64,000 nt of DNA from Andreesenia angusta (GTDB lineage: Bacteria; Bacillota; Clostridia; Tissierellales; Gottschalkiaceae): contig NZ_MKIE01000002.1 of assembly GCF_001855385.1 (NCBI RefSeq), positions 62,001-126,000 of the forward strand. Direction: 5' to 3'. A program made the position numbers and the translations under genes. Below, piece after piece: positions 51,139 to 61,048 of the stretch. Below the pieces are notes generated by a model, which was not told where the DNA came from, did not search any database, and saw nothing but the letters and a program-made list of their open reading frames with translations. The first letter of the stretch is position 1. The number at the start of each line of letters is the position of its first letter.

Positions 51139-51501
51139 ATGTCAAACAGTATACTTGTAGTAGACGATGCAGCTTTTATGAGAATGATGATCAAGGAGAT
51201 CCTTACTAAGAATGGGTTTGATGTAGTTGGGGAAGCGGAAAACGGAGCTAAGGCTGTGGAGAAGTACAAAGAACTTAATCCAGACCTAGTTATAATGGAC
51301 ATAACTATGCCAGAGATGGATGGCATACAGGCAGTAAAAGCCATAAAAGAGGTGGATGGAAACGCGAAAGTGGTTATGTGCTCTGCGATGGGACAGCAGG
51401 CCATGGTAATAGAGGCCATACAGGCCGGAGCTAGAGACTTCATAGTAAAGCCTTTCCAGGCAGACAGAGTTGTTGAAGCCATAAAAAAAGTACTAGGGTA
51501 A
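51139..51501 (+). CDS. cheY: Chemotaxis response regulator CheY
   Basis: 120 residues, receiver domain only: Asp pair 9-10, Asp54 in VIMDITMPEMDG, CSAMGQQ with Ser in place of Thr, Lys in VKPFQAD. Binds FliM/FliY when phosphorylated by CheA. GAGGAGG ribosome site. Confidence 0.97.
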   Translation: MSNSILVVDDAAFMRMMIKEILTKNGFDVVGEAENGAKAVEKYKELNPDLVIMDITMPEMDGIQAVKAIKEVDGNAKVVMCSAMGQQAMVIEAIQAGARDFIVKPFQADRVVEAIKKVLG

Positions 51502-51508
51502 GCTAGTG

Positions 51509-51994
51509 ATGAAGAACAGACTCACTCTCATTTTTAGCTCGATTCTGATGGCGGCCTTCAGTACAAATATTGTATATGGATATGCAGACGTTGAGAGTTC
51601 AAATGACGGAGTATCTTTTTTTTCGAGCCTTATGAAATTCATAGGGTTCTTGGTCATATTTGGAGTCATAATATTCTTGGCGTACTACACGACTAGGCTG
51701 ATAGCCAGCAAGTCGAATCAAGGTATGAGAAGTGAAAACATGGAGGTACTGGACTTTATGAGTCTGGGAACTGCAAGCAAGATAATGATGGTAAAGGTGG
51801 AGAGGTATGTATATGTGCTCGCTGTAAGCGGAAACAACATAACCTCAATAGACAGGCTGGAGTATGACGATCTCGACATAGAGGAGAGAAACTTTTACGC
51901 AGGTGACTTCGACCAGCAGCTCAAGAAGCTCATAAACTCTGAAAAGCTTTCAGAGCTGAGAGATAAATTTTCGAAAAAAAGAGATGATAGATAG
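51509..51994 (+). CDS. fliO: Flagellar biosynthetic protein FliO/FliZ
   Basis: 161 residues: signal-like start (LTLIFSSILMAAFSTNIVYG), one membrane helix (FIGFLVIFGVIIFLAYYTTRL) then a cytoplasmic FliO domain (LDFMSLGTASKIMMVKVERYV). Helps assemble the FliP ring. GTG 51506 is an alternative start. Overlaps the fliP frame. Confidence 0.88.
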   Translation: MKNRLTLIFSSILMAAFSTNIVYGYADVESSNDGVSFFSSLMKFIGFLVIFGVIIFLAYYTTRLIASKSNQGMRSENMEVLDFMSLGTASKIMMVKVERYVYVLAVSGNNITSIDRLEYDDLDIEERNFYAGDFDQQLKKLINSEKLSELRDKFSKKRDDR

Positions 51995-51995
51995 C

Positions 51996-52769
51996 ATGAC
52001 AGATAAAAAAAGAAAAAGCTCAATTCTCAGAACAGCGCTTGTTGCGATGGCTATACTGCTATTGGCCAGCTCCGTAAACGCCGAAGCAGACCTATCTATC
52101 TTCGGGAACAACATAAGCATATCAAGCGAAGAAGACCCAACCGGCATGGTTGCCAGCATACAGATAGTCATACTCTTGACTATACTGACCTTGGCGCCTT
52201 CCATAATAATAATGATGACTTCCTTCACAAGGACTATAATAGTGCTTTCCTTTACTAGGAACGCACTTGGAACACAGCAGATGCCTCCGAACCAAGTGCT
52301 GGTGGGGCTTGCTATATTCCTTACGCTTTTCATAATGGCACCCGTATTTTCAGAGGTGAACACAGAATCTATACAGCCCTATGTAAAGGGCGAAATCACT
52401 CAGGAAGTGGCCATAGAAAAGGGGCTTGTGCCTATAAGGGAGTTTATGTTCAAGCAGACCAGAGAGAAGGACATGGCACTGTTTTTAAAGGCAGCTGACA
52501 AAGGTGCAGTGGAGAGCTTAGAAGAGATACCTACTACGGCACTGGTGCCAGCATTTGTGATATCTGAAATAAAGACGGCATTCCAGATAGGGTTCATCAT
52601 CTACGTTCCCTTCCTCGTCATAGACATGATAGTGGCGTCTACACTTATGTCAATGGGTATGATGATGCTGCCGCCGGTTATGATCTCTCTTCCTTTCAAG
52701 ATACTGCTGTTTATACTTGTAGACGGCTGGCATCTTGTGATGGGACAGCTTATAACCAGCTTTAACTAA
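51996..52769 (+). CDS. fliP: Flagellar export gate protein FliP
   Basis: 257 residues with an N-terminal signal peptide (TALVAMAILLLASSVNAEA), the FTRTIIVLSFTRNALGTQQMPPNQ motif and C-terminal SLPFKILLFILVDGW. Core of the FliPQR pore. ATG 51996 follows the fliO stop by one base; ATG 51984 is possible. Confidence 0.96.
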   Translation: MTDKKRKSSILRTALVAMAILLLASSVNAEADLSIFGNNISISSEEDPTGMVASIQIVILLTILTLAPSIIIMMTSFTRTIIVLSFTRNALGTQQMPPNQVLVGLAIFLTLFIMAPVFSEVNTESIQPYVKGEITQEVAIEKGLVPIREFMFKQTREKDMALFLKAADKGAVESLEEIPTTALVPAFVISEIKTAFQIGFIIYVPFLVIDMIVASTLMSMGMMMLPPVMISLPFKILLFILVDGWHLVMGQLITSFN

Positions 52770-52782
52770 AGGAGATGTAGAG

Positions 52783-53052
52783 ATGACTCAAGGGGATGTA
52801 CTTTTTATAGCCAAGGACGCTCTTATGCTTATACTTATAACATCTGCCCCAATGCTTGGAATAGCCCTGGTGGTGGGAATAACCATAAGTATATTTCAGT
52901 CTGTTACCCAGATACAGGAGGCCACACTGGCATTTGTGCCGAAAATAGTGGCCGTATTTGTAACTATGCTGATTTTTGGCCCGTGGATGCTCAAGATGAT
53001 AACAGAGTTCACTCAAAATCTATTTCAGAGCATGAATAACTTTATAGGATGA
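52783..53052 (+). CDS. fliQ: Flagellar export gate protein FliQ
   Basis: 89 residues, two membrane hairpins; ISIFQSVTQIQEATLAFVPKI is the family signature. AGGAGATG ribosome site. Between fliP and fliR as usual. Confidence 0.97.
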   Translation: MTQGDVLFIAKDALMLILITSAPMLGIALVVGITISIFQSVTQIQEATLAFVPKIVAVFVTMLIFGPWMLKMITEFTQNLFQSMNNFIG

Positions 53053-53059
53053 GGCCGTG

Positions 53060-53845
53060 ATGGAGACAAACATACTAGAGATACTTTCTCTTAAGTATCA
53101 GGCATTAATACTTATATTTTTAAGGGTTACAGGGCTTTTCATACTGTCGCCTGTATTCAGCAGAAATGGGATTCCGAATACACTGCGTATAGGCTTCTCG
53201 GTCCTGCTCTCCATAACGCTTGTGGGCGTAATAGATATACCTGATTCGCTCATAGAGACCAAGCCGTTTCTGATGCTGGCCATGGCGGAAGTGCTTATAG
53301 GGCTTATGATAGGGCTTATAAGCTACCTTTACTTCAACATATTCTTCTTGGCGGGGCAGATAATAGACTTCAACATAGGGTTCAGTATGGTGAGCGTATT
53401 TGACCCTCAGAGTAATACGCAGGTTCCCATCATGGGAAGCTTCTACAATCTGCTGGCGACGACTATATTCCTCACTCTAAACGGGGACCACATACTGATA
53501 GAGGGGCTTTTGAACTCGTACGACATGGTAAAGATAGGAAGCAGTCCGTTTCACCAGGAGCTGCTGACGCAGTATACCGACATAATGGGCAAGATGTTCA
53601 TATGGGCCTTCAAGATAAGCGCACCTGTGATGATAGCCATATTTTTGGCAGACGTATTCTTGGGGATACTGGCAAAGACTATGCCTCAGATGAACGTGTT
53701 CATAGTCGGAATGCCTCTGAAGATATTCGTAGGGCTTGCGATCATAATCATAACGCTTCCGATGTTCGGAGGGGCTCTCTACAGGGTATTTGACCTCATA
53801 AAGACCGATATGAACTATATGTTTGAGATAATGGGAAGCGGGTGA
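53060..53845 (+). CDS. fliR: Flagellar export gate protein FliR
   Basis: 261 residues, about six membrane helices, with IDFNIGFSMVSVFDPQSNTQVPI and LNGDHILIEGL motifs. Caps the export channel. ATG 53060 has GAGG at 5 bases; overlaps flhB by one base. Confidence 0.96.
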   Translation: METNILEILSLKYQALILIFLRVTGLFILSPVFSRNGIPNTLRIGFSVLLSITLVGVIDIPDSLIETKPFLMLAMAEVLIGLMIGLISYLYFNIFFLAGQIIDFNIGFSMVSVFDPQSNTQVPIMGSFYNLLATTIFLTLNGDHILIEGLLNSYDMVKIGSSPFHQELLTQYTDIMGKMFIWAFKISAPVMIAIFLADVFLGILAKTMPQMNVFIVGMPLKIFVGLAIIIITLPMFGGALYRVFDLIKTDMNYMFEIMGSG

Positions 53846-54954
53846 TGCAGGATATGGATATGTACTTGAAGCTGGACCTCCAGCTCTTTTCGCAGGAGAA
53901 GACAGAGGAAGCCACACCCAAGAAAAAGAGCGAAGCGAGAAAAGAGGGCCAGATCCCTCAGAGCAAGGAGATTGGGCTTGCCGCTGCTATAATAGCAACT
54001 TTTGCAGGGCTTAGAGTATTTGGAAAGTGGATGCTCGACAATATAATGGGATTCACGATAAATACCATAAAGAACCACAGCCTTAATCCTGAGATTTTCA
54101 ACCAGGAGGGGATAGTCAGCCTTGCTATGAGCAGCCTTATGACGCTTGGGTTGGTGGTTGCACCGGTGGCGATCATATCGATGGCCATAGGGCTTGTGAC
54201 TTCCTACCTCCAGGTGGGAGTCCTTTTTACTACCAAGACACTTGCCTGGAAGCTCAGCAGGCTAAACCCCATAGAGGGTTTCAAGAGGATGTTCTCCAAG
54301 CGTTCAGTCGTGGAGCTTATAAAGTCACTTTTCAAGATAGGAGTGCTTGGCTACATAGTCTACTCTTATATACTGGATGAAATTCCAAATATTCTAACCT
54401 CTGTAGAACTCGAGATAGGCCAGCTGGCTGCATATCTCGGAGATCTTGTGTTTGCGATAGCCATGAGGATAGGGCTTGCGCTCTTTATAATGGCTGCAAT
54501 AGACTATTTCTACCAGAGGTACGACCACAACAAGAAATTGATGATGAGCAAGCAGGAGATAAAAGAGGAGCACAAGCAGTCAGACGGTAATCCTCAGATA
54601 AAGTCCAAGATAAAGGAAAAGCAGAGGCAGATGGCCATGCAGAGGATGATGCAGGAGATCCCTTCTGCAGATGTAATAATAACAAACCCCACGCACTACG
54701 CCGTAGGGATAAAATACGACAAAGATCTATACGACGCACCTTACATAATAGCTAAAGGACAGGACAATCTGGCTCAGAAGATAAAGGAAATAGCGAAAGA
54801 GCATAAAATCCCTGTAGTGGAGAACAAGCCACTGGCCAGGAGCCTTTACGCTAACGCTGAAATCGGACAGATGATACCGGAAGAGCTTTTCCAGTCCGTG
54901 GCAGAGGTGCTCGCTTACGTTTATAGTTTGAATAAAAAAGGAGTAAGGCGATGA
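53845..54954 (+). CDS. flhB: Flagellar export switch protein FlhB
   Basis: 369 residues. QEKTEEATPKKKSEARKEGQ start, four membrane helices, and cytoplasmic domain with the autocleavage tetrad in IITNPTHYAVGIKYD. Cleavage enables the switch from hook to filament export under FliK control. Start nested in the fliR stop; ATG 53854 possible. Confidence 0.97.
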   Translation: MQDMDMYLKLDLQLFSQEKTEEATPKKKSEARKEGQIPQSKEIGLAAAIIATFAGLRVFGKWMLDNIMGFTINTIKNHSLNPEIFNQEGIVSLAMSSLMTLGLVVAPVAIISMAIGLVTSYLQVGVLFTTKTLAWKLSRLNPIEGFKRMFSKRSVVELIKSLFKIGVLGYIVYSYILDEIPNILTSVELEIGQLAAYLGDLVFAIAMRIGLALFIMAAIDYFYQRYDHNKKLMMSKQEIKEEHKQSDGNPQIKSKIKEKQRQMAMQRMMQEIPSADVIITNPTHYAVGIKYDKDLYDAPYIIAKGQDNLAQKIKEIAKEHKIPVVENKPLARSLYANAEIGQMIPEELFQSVAEVLAYVYSLNKKGVRR

Positions 54955-56984
54955 AATTCGGAGATGTAGGTGTAGCTGTTGCCATAATAGCTATAATAAT
55001 AATAATAATAATACCGGTTCCGCTGATCATGCTAGATGCGCTGCTGAGCGTGAACATAGCGCTTGCGCTCTTGATACTGCTTATATCTATGTATACAAAA
55101 GATGCGCTTCAGTTCTCCATATTTCCTTCACTGCTCCTGATAACCACGCTTTTCAGGCTGGCGCTCAATATATCTACTACAAGGTATATACTGAGCGACG
55201 GATACGCTGGACAGGTTATAGAGGCATTTGGAAACTTCGTTGTCAGGGGGAATATATTTGTAGGACTTGTTATCTTCCTGATCATAGTGCTTATAAACTT
55301 CATGGTAATCACAAAGGGAGCTGAGAGGGTTGCCGAGGTTGCTGCTAGATTTACTCTAGACGCTATGCCTGGAAAGCAGATGGCGATAGACGCCGACCTT
55401 AACTCAGGACTTATAACTGAAGTAGAGGCCAAACAGAGAAGAAAAGACGTTCAGAGCTACTCGGACTTTTACGGGGCGATGGACGGAGCTACCAAGTTCG
55501 TAAAGGGAGACGCAATAGCCGGAATCATAATCACGATAATAAATATAACAGCTGGAATAGGGACAGGAGTCATAATGAGAGGATTGCCTGCCGGAGAAGC
55601 AGCTGGGCTTTATGTGCTGCTGACTGTAGGCGACGGGCTTGTAAGCCAGATACCGACGCTTCTGATTTCGACGGCGACGGGACTTATAGTTACTAGAGCG
55701 GCTTCGGAGTCTAACCTTGGAGGAGACCTACTAGGGCAGCTCTTCGGAAATAACCCTACTATCATGTTCATAGTAGGAGGATTCCTACTTATGCTTGGAC
55801 TGGCTACTCCGCTGCCAGTATTACCTTACGTCATGCTGGCTGGAATGTTTTTCTTTATAGGATTCACCATGAAAAACGCCACTCAGAAGTCTATGGAGGA
55901 AGAGCAGGAAATAGCTGACATAGAAGAGGTAGAGGAGATCAAGAAGCCTGAAAATGTAATGAACCTATTAAAAGTCGAGGACATAGAGCTGGAGTTCGGG
56001 TACGGTGTAATCCCGCTTGCAGACGTAAGCCAGGGAGGAGACTTGCTAGACAGGATAGTCATGATAAGGCGTCAGCTGGCTCTGGAGCTTGGAGTTGTAG
56101 TTCCAATGGTCAGGCTTAGAGACAATATACAGCTGAATCCTAACGAATACATCATAAAGATAAAAGGTGTTGAGGTCTCTAGGGCAGAGCTTCTCTTTGA
56201 CCACCTTATGGCTATGAACCCTGGAATGGCTGACGACTCGCTAAAGGGCATAGACACAAGAGAGCCGGCATTCGGTCTTCCGGCAAAGTGGATACTGGAG
56301 CAGGACAGGGAGAAGGCAGAGATACTGGGCTACACAGTTGTAGACCCGCCTTCCGTTATCTCAACCCATCTGACTGAAGTCATAAAGTCAAATTCAAGCA
56401 AGCTCTTGAGCAGACAGGATGTGAAAGCGCTAGTGGACAACATAAGGGAAGACAATCCAGCCCTCATAGACGAGCTTATACCTAATCAGCTGTCTATAGG
56501 AGAGGTGCAGAAAGTGCTTTCGAATCTGCTAGACGAGGGCATCTCTATAAGGGATATGGAGACTATACTTGAGACGCTTGCAGACTACTCTGTTACGACT
56601 AGAGACATAGATATGCTGACAGAGTACGCTAGACAGAGCTTGTCTAGATATATAACCAAGAAGTTTGCAGATCAGGGGGAGCTCAAGGTAATAACGCTTG
56701 ACAGCCAACTAGAGCAGATGATAATGGGGTCTGTCAACAAGACAGATACAGGGTCTTATATATCGCTTGACCCTAACACAATACAGAGAATACTGGAAGA
56801 TACTTTTTCTAAGGTTGAGAAACTGGCATCTGTGGGGCTTCAGCCTATAGTGCTTACGGCGCCACTGGTCAGGATCTACTTTAAGAAGCTTACAGAACAG
56901 TCATTAAAGGATTTGGTGGTCTTGTCTTACAATGAAGTGGAACCAAATGTTGAAGTTCAATCAGTAGGGACGGTGGCAATATAA
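54951..56984 (+). CDS. flhA: Flagellar export protein FlhA
   Basis: 677 residues. Eight N-terminal membrane helices (up to about 310) with the FHIPEP-type segments RLALNISTTRYIL and FVKGDAIAGI, then a large cytoplasmic domain that binds chaperone-substrate complexes. An ATA-run encodes an Ile-rich first helix. Overlaps flhB by ATGA. Confidence 0.97.
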   Translation: MKFGDVGVAVAIIAIIIIIIIPVPLIMLDALLSVNIALALLILLISMYTKDALQFSIFPSLLLITTLFRLALNISTTRYILSDGYAGQVIEAFGNFVVRGNIFVGLVIFLIIVLINFMVITKGAERVAEVAARFTLDAMPGKQMAIDADLNSGLITEVEAKQRRKDVQSYSDFYGAMDGATKFVKGDAIAGIIITIINITAGIGTGVIMRGLPAGEAAGLYVLLTVGDGLVSQIPTLLISTATGLIVTRAASESNLGGDLLGQLFGNNPTIMFIVGGFLLMLGLATPLPVLPYVMLAGMFFFIGFTMKNATQKSMEEEQEIADIEEVEEIKKPENVMNLLKVEDIELEFGYGVIPLADVSQGGDLLDRIVMIRRQLALELGVVVPMVRLRDNIQLNPNEYIIKIKGVEVSRAELLFDHLMAMNPGMADDSLKGIDTREPAFGLPAKWILEQDREKAEILGYTVVDPPSVISTHLTEVIKSNSSKLLSRQDVKALVDNIREDNPALIDELIPNQLSIGEVQKVLSNLLDEGISIRDMETILETLADYSVTTRDIDMLTEYARQSLSRYITKKFADQGELKVITLDSQLEQMIMGSVNKTDTGSYISLDPNTIQRILEDTFSKVEKLASVGLQPIVLTAPLVRIYFKKLTEQSLKDLVVLSYNEVEPNVEVQSVGTVAI

Positions 56985-58162
56985 TGAAAGTGAGAAAGTT
57001 TGTTGGGAAAAGCACAAAAGAAGCTATGGATAAAGTCAGACGGGAGCTAGGAGACGAGGCTGTCATACTCCACACCAAGAAGAGGAAGAAGCCAGGGTTC
57101 TTGGGCATGTTTGGGAAAGAGGAAGTGGAAATACTTGCAGCCCTCGACGCCAAGGTGAAAAAGAAAGCTCCGAGTCCCAAGGCACCTGCGCCTAGAGCCG
57201 AGAGAGAGGAAATCCAGTTTGTGGAGAGGGCCAGAAGCCAAGCGACACCTCAGTACAGGGATGAGATCATTCCGCCTAAAAAGGTGGACATGGGAACGAC
57301 AGATGAGCTTTCGGATATAAAGCAGTCCATAGAGTATATAGCTGAAAAGCTGAAGCTCAGGGATCTGGGCGACACGCTTTCGGAGTTCAGGGATTTCATA
57401 AAGGTAATGGTGGAAAATGGAGTCGAAGAGGAAGTGGCCAGAGACATAGTGGAAAATGTGTCAAAGCAGGTGGTGCTTGAAAACAAGACAAAAGACGAGA
57501 TAAGAGAGATCGTGAGGCTGAATATAAAGTCCTACCTAGGCGAGGTATCGTCTCTTAAATACGACGGGGAAAAGAAGGTCATATTCTTCATAGGGCCTAC
57601 TGGCGTCGGAAAGACGACTACACTTGCAAAGCTCGCTTCCCACTTTGTGCTGAACGAAAAGTGCAGCATAGGGCTTATAACTGCGGACACCTACAGGATA
57701 GGAGCAGTAGATCAGCTCAAGATATACGGGGAGATCTTAGACATACCTGTAAAGACCATATACGAGACAAACGAGGTTTACGAGGCTCTTTCAGGCCTTC
57801 GCGACAAGGACGTAGTCTTTATAGATACAGCGGGCAGAAGCCATAAAAACAAGCCCCAGGTGGAAGAGCTAAAAGAGCTTATAAACACTGTAAAGAGCAA
57901 GGAGATATACCTGCTGCTGAACATAGGGACAGAGATGAAGAACATAAACTCCATAATAAAGGAATACGACTTTATAGAAGACTACAGCATAATATTCACG
58001 AAAAAAGATGAGACAGACATTTTAGGCAATATACTGAACACGAGGTACTACTCCAACAAGAAGCTCTCTTATATAACGACTGGTCAGAATGTGCCTGACG
58101 ACATAGAGCTCATAGACACAGATAAGATAAGCAGGATACTGGTCGGTGAAGCGGATGAGTAA
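56984..58162 (+). CDS. flhF: Flagellar SRP-like GTPase FlhF
   Basis: 392 residues. Basic B domain, then NG GTPase with GPTGVGKTTTLAKLASHF, TADTYRIGAVDQL, DTAGRSHKNKPQ and FTKKDETD (usual TKLDET). Places flagella and works with FlhG. ATG follows flhA stop by overlap of one base. Confidence 0.95.
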   Translation: MKVRKFVGKSTKEAMDKVRRELGDEAVILHTKKRKKPGFLGMFGKEEVEILAALDAKVKKKAPSPKAPAPRAEREEIQFVERARSQATPQYRDEIIPPKKVDMGTTDELSDIKQSIEYIAEKLKLRDLGDTLSEFRDFIKVMVENGVEEEVARDIVENVSKQVVLENKTKDEIREIVRLNIKSYLGEVSSLKYDGEKKVIFFIGPTGVGKTTTLAKLASHFVLNEKCSIGLITADTYRIGAVDQLKIYGEILDIPVKTIYETNEVYEALSGLRDKDVVFIDTAGRSHKNKPQVEELKELINTVKSKEIYLLLNIGTEMKNINSIIKEYDFIEDYSIIFTKKDETDILGNILNTRYYSNKKLSYITTGQNVPDDIELIDTDKISRILVGEADE

Positions 58163-58940
58163 CGATCAAGCGGCAAACCTAAGAGAGCTTATGAACAAGA
58201 CGAAGCCAGAGGAAGAGGAGAGCACAGACGGCAAGCTGTACGCCTTTGTGGGACGTGAAGGGTCGGGCAATACGACAATAGTGTCCAATATCTCAAACCT
58301 CATGGCTAAAGAGGGAAAGAAAATCATAATAATAGACTTCAACTCAGGGATTTTGACTACAGACATCTTCTTCAACGTGATTCCGAACAGGAACATGAAG
58401 GACATAATAGACGGGGACAGAAGCGAGAAAGAGATGCTTCTAAGGGCTAGAGACAACGTATATATAGTCTACGCCAACAAGGTGCTGGACCTTTCCAAAG
58501 AGGAGAAAGAGCTCTTTAGAGCAAAAGTGGATATTCTGAGGAAAGATGCAGACTTGATATTTGCAGATATAGAGGGTGTTGAAAACCTAGGCAAGCTTAT
58601 GTTCTTCTTGAAAGATGCAGAGTCGATTTTTGTGACCGATACAGATTCTGAATCTATACAGGAAACTTACTACGGTATAAAATACTTGAGTACAAACATG
58701 GACTTAGACAGCGCGCGAATCATAGTCAATAAAAGCGATAGCGTAGAGTTGTCAGACAGGATAATAGACAAGCTAGGAAAGACAGCTGATAAATTTTTGG
58801 GAATTAAAGTAGAGAAAATCGGGTATATATGCAGAGAAAAAGAAGTAAAAGACTCGATGAGAAAGCAGAAACTTTTTACAGATATATATCCAGACCTTAG
58901 ATCAACGTCCGAGATAGTCGCTGTAAAAGACAGGCTTTAA
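58155..58940 (+). CDS. flhG: FlhG (FleN/YlxH, MinD-like) with degenerate P-loop
   Basis: 261 residues. N-terminal DQAANLREL is the conserved helix that activates FlhF GTPase. The MinD-like fold follows, but the deviant Walker A KGGxGKT is replaced by REGSGNT (about 34-40): signature Lys is Arg and the P-loop Lys is Asn39. Walker B-like IIIIDFNSGIL is retained. ATP hydrolysis is therefore doubtful. ATG 58155 lies in the end of flhF; GTG 58146 is an alternative start. Confidence 0.9.
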   Translation: MSNDQAANLRELMNKTKPEEEESTDGKLYAFVGREGSGNTTIVSNISNLMAKEGKKIIIIDFNSGILTTDIFFNVIPNRNMKDIIDGDRSEKEMLLRARDNVYIVYANKVLDLSKEEKELFRAKVDILRKDADLIFADIEGVENLGKLMFFLKDAESIFVTDTDSESIQETYYGIKYLSTNMDLDSARIIVNKSDSVELSDRIIDKLGKTADKFLGIKVEKIGYICREKEVKDSMRKQKLFTDIYPDLRSTSEIVAVKDRL

Positions 58941-58975
58941 AATCCAGAAATCAAACTTTATGGGGGTGTAATGGT

Positions 58976-61036
58976 ATGGATATGAATCAATATTTAGATA
59001 TATTTATAGAGGAGTCGAAAGAGCATCTTCAGCATATGAATGACAAGCTATTGGAGCTTGAGAACAATTACGACGAGATAGGGCTTTTAAACGAGATATT
59101 CAGGGTGGCACATACGCTAAAGGGAATGTCTGGAACTATGGGCTTTACAAAGATAGCAAGCTTGACACACACTATGGAGAACATGCTGGATGCCATGAGG
59201 AACAGTGAAATAAAGACGACTCCAGAGATAATAGATATACTATTCAGATGCTTTGACAGTTTGGACGAGTACATAAACAACATAGTCGAGACTGGGGTAG
59301 AGGGAGAGCTTGACAGCACGGAGCTTGTAAACGAAATAGACAAGACTCTAAAAGGCGATGCGGAGCCGGAAGTTAAAGCTTCTGAGTCTTCAGGACTGCA
59401 ACAGGGAGCAGAAATCGACGAATATGTAAAGCACGCAATGCAGGAATCTAAGGAAAAGGGAATGAACCCTTATAGAATAACTGTAGAGGTGAGCGAGGAC
59501 TGCATGCTGAAAGCGGCAAGAGCTTTTATAGTCTTCACCACAATAGAAGAGCACGGAGAGATACTGCAATCGGACCCATCTGCTGAAGACATAGAAGATG
59601 AGAAATTTGACAACAAGTTTTCAGTGCTAGTCGTATCTGAAAAGAGCGGAGAAGAGCTACAGAAGGAAATAGCGAATATTTCGGACCTTAAGTCTGTAGC
59701 TGTAGAGAGCATAGACTTAAGCGGAACTGACAGCTCTCAAGAGACTGTAGAAGAGCTGAAAGAAGAAAAAGCCGAAGAATTGGCTGTTGAAGCAGAGCAG
59801 GCAGCTTTTGCAGAGCAAACAGATATGGCTGCCTCCCCTAAAAAAGAGGTTGAAAAGCCGGAGAAAAAAGCTGTTGCGAAAAACAACAACGCCAAAATCG
59901 GAAAGACAGTAAGGGTAGACATAGACAGACTGGACAACCTGATGAACCTGGTTTCAGAGCTTATAATAATAAAGACAAGGCTAGAAGACACTGGAAGCGC
60001 AGACAAGGGAAATATGACAGAGGCCGTAGAGTATCTGGAGAGGATAACGACCAGCCTGCACGATGCAGTTATGAAGGTTCGAATGGTGCCTATAGAGAGG
60101 GTATTCAACAGATTCCCTAGAATGGTAAGAGACCTCACCAAAGACCTAGGAAAGAACATAGATCTTAGGATGTCTGGAGAGGAAACAGAAGTTGACAGAA
60201 CTATAATAGATGAAATAGGAGATCCTCTTATCCACCTTATCAGAAACTCAATAGACCACGGAATAGAGAAGCCAGAAGAAAGAAGGGCAGCCGGCAAGCC
60301 GGAGAAGGGGATAGTAGACCTTAAGGCCTACCCTGATGGAAACAGCGTTGTTATAGAGCTAGACGACGACGGAGCGGGGCTTAACCTTCCTAAGATAAAG
60401 GCCAAGGCTGTGGAGAGGGGAGTTATAACTCAGGAAGAGGCGAACACCCTTCCAAAAGAAGACGCAATAGACCTGCTGTTCAGGCCAGGGTTCAGCACAG
60501 CCGATGTCATATCAGACGTATCTGGTAGAGGGGTTGGGCTAGACGTAGTGAAGACCAAGATAGAGTCTATAAGCGGAAACATAGAGGTTAAGACAGAGGA
60601 AGGCCAAGGAAGCAAGTTCATAATAAGACTACCTCTTACGCTTGCAATAATACAGGCGCTTCTCATAAAGCTGAGCGACGAGATATATGCCATACCGCTG
60701 AGCTCCATAAGTGAGATAAGCACTATAAAGAGAGAATCGATAAGAAAAGTTCAGGAGCAAGAAGTGATACTTTTCAGAAACAAGACGCTTCCTATAATAG
60801 ACCTGAGCAATGTACTCGGGCTTAGCAGAGAGCTAGAAGCGGAAGACTTGACTATAGTTATAGTCAGAAAAGGGGAGAAAGAGGCTGGGCTTATAATAGA
60901 CGGGCTTATAGGACAGCAGGAGATAGTCATAAAGTCTCTTGGAAAATTCCTTCTAGACACTCCATACCTTGCAGGGGCTACAATATTAGGAAATGGTAGA
61001 ATATCACTTATACTCGACGTAAATTCTCTTTTTTAA
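58976..61036 (+). CDS. cheA: Chemotaxis histidine kinase CheA
   Basis: 686 residues: P1 phosphotransfer domain (HTLKGMSGTMGF, phospho-His near 46), CheY-binding P2 region, dimerisation P3 (LMNLVSELIIIKTRL), kinase P4 (HLIRNSIDHGIE, DDGAGLN, GRGVGLDVV) and CheW-like P5. GGGGGTG ribosome site. In Bacillus cheB lies upstream; it is absent here. Confidence 0.97.
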   Translation: MDMNQYLDIFIEESKEHLQHMNDKLLELENNYDEIGLLNEIFRVAHTLKGMSGTMGFTKIASLTHTMENMLDAMRNSEIKTTPEIIDILFRCFDSLDEYINNIVETGVEGELDSTELVNEIDKTLKGDAEPEVKASESSGLQQGAEIDEYVKHAMQESKEKGMNPYRITVEVSEDCMLKAARAFIVFTTIEEHGEILQSDPSAEDIEDEKFDNKFSVLVVSEKSGEELQKEIANISDLKSVAVESIDLSGTDSSQETVEELKEEKAEELAVEAEQAAFAEQTDMAASPKKEVEKPEKKAVAKNNNAKIGKTVRVDIDRLDNLMNLVSELIIIKTRLEDTGSADKGNMTEAVEYLERITTSLHDAVMKVRMVPIERVFNRFPRMVRDLTKDLGKNIDLRMSGEETEVDRTIIDEIGDPLIHLIRNSIDHGIEKPEERRAAGKPEKGIVDLKAYPDGNSVVIELDDDGAGLNLPKIKAKAVERGVITQEEANTLPKEDAIDLLFRPGFSTADVISDVSGRGVGLDVVKTKIESISGNIEVKTEEGQGSKFIIRLPLTLAIIQALLIKLSDEIYAIPLSSISEISTIKRESIRKVQEQEVILFRNKTLPIIDLSNVLGLSRELEAEDLTIVIVRKGEKEAGLIIDGLIGQQEIVIKSLGKFLLDTPYLAGATILGNGRISLILDVNSLF

Positions 61037-61048
61037 GGAGCGATAGAC

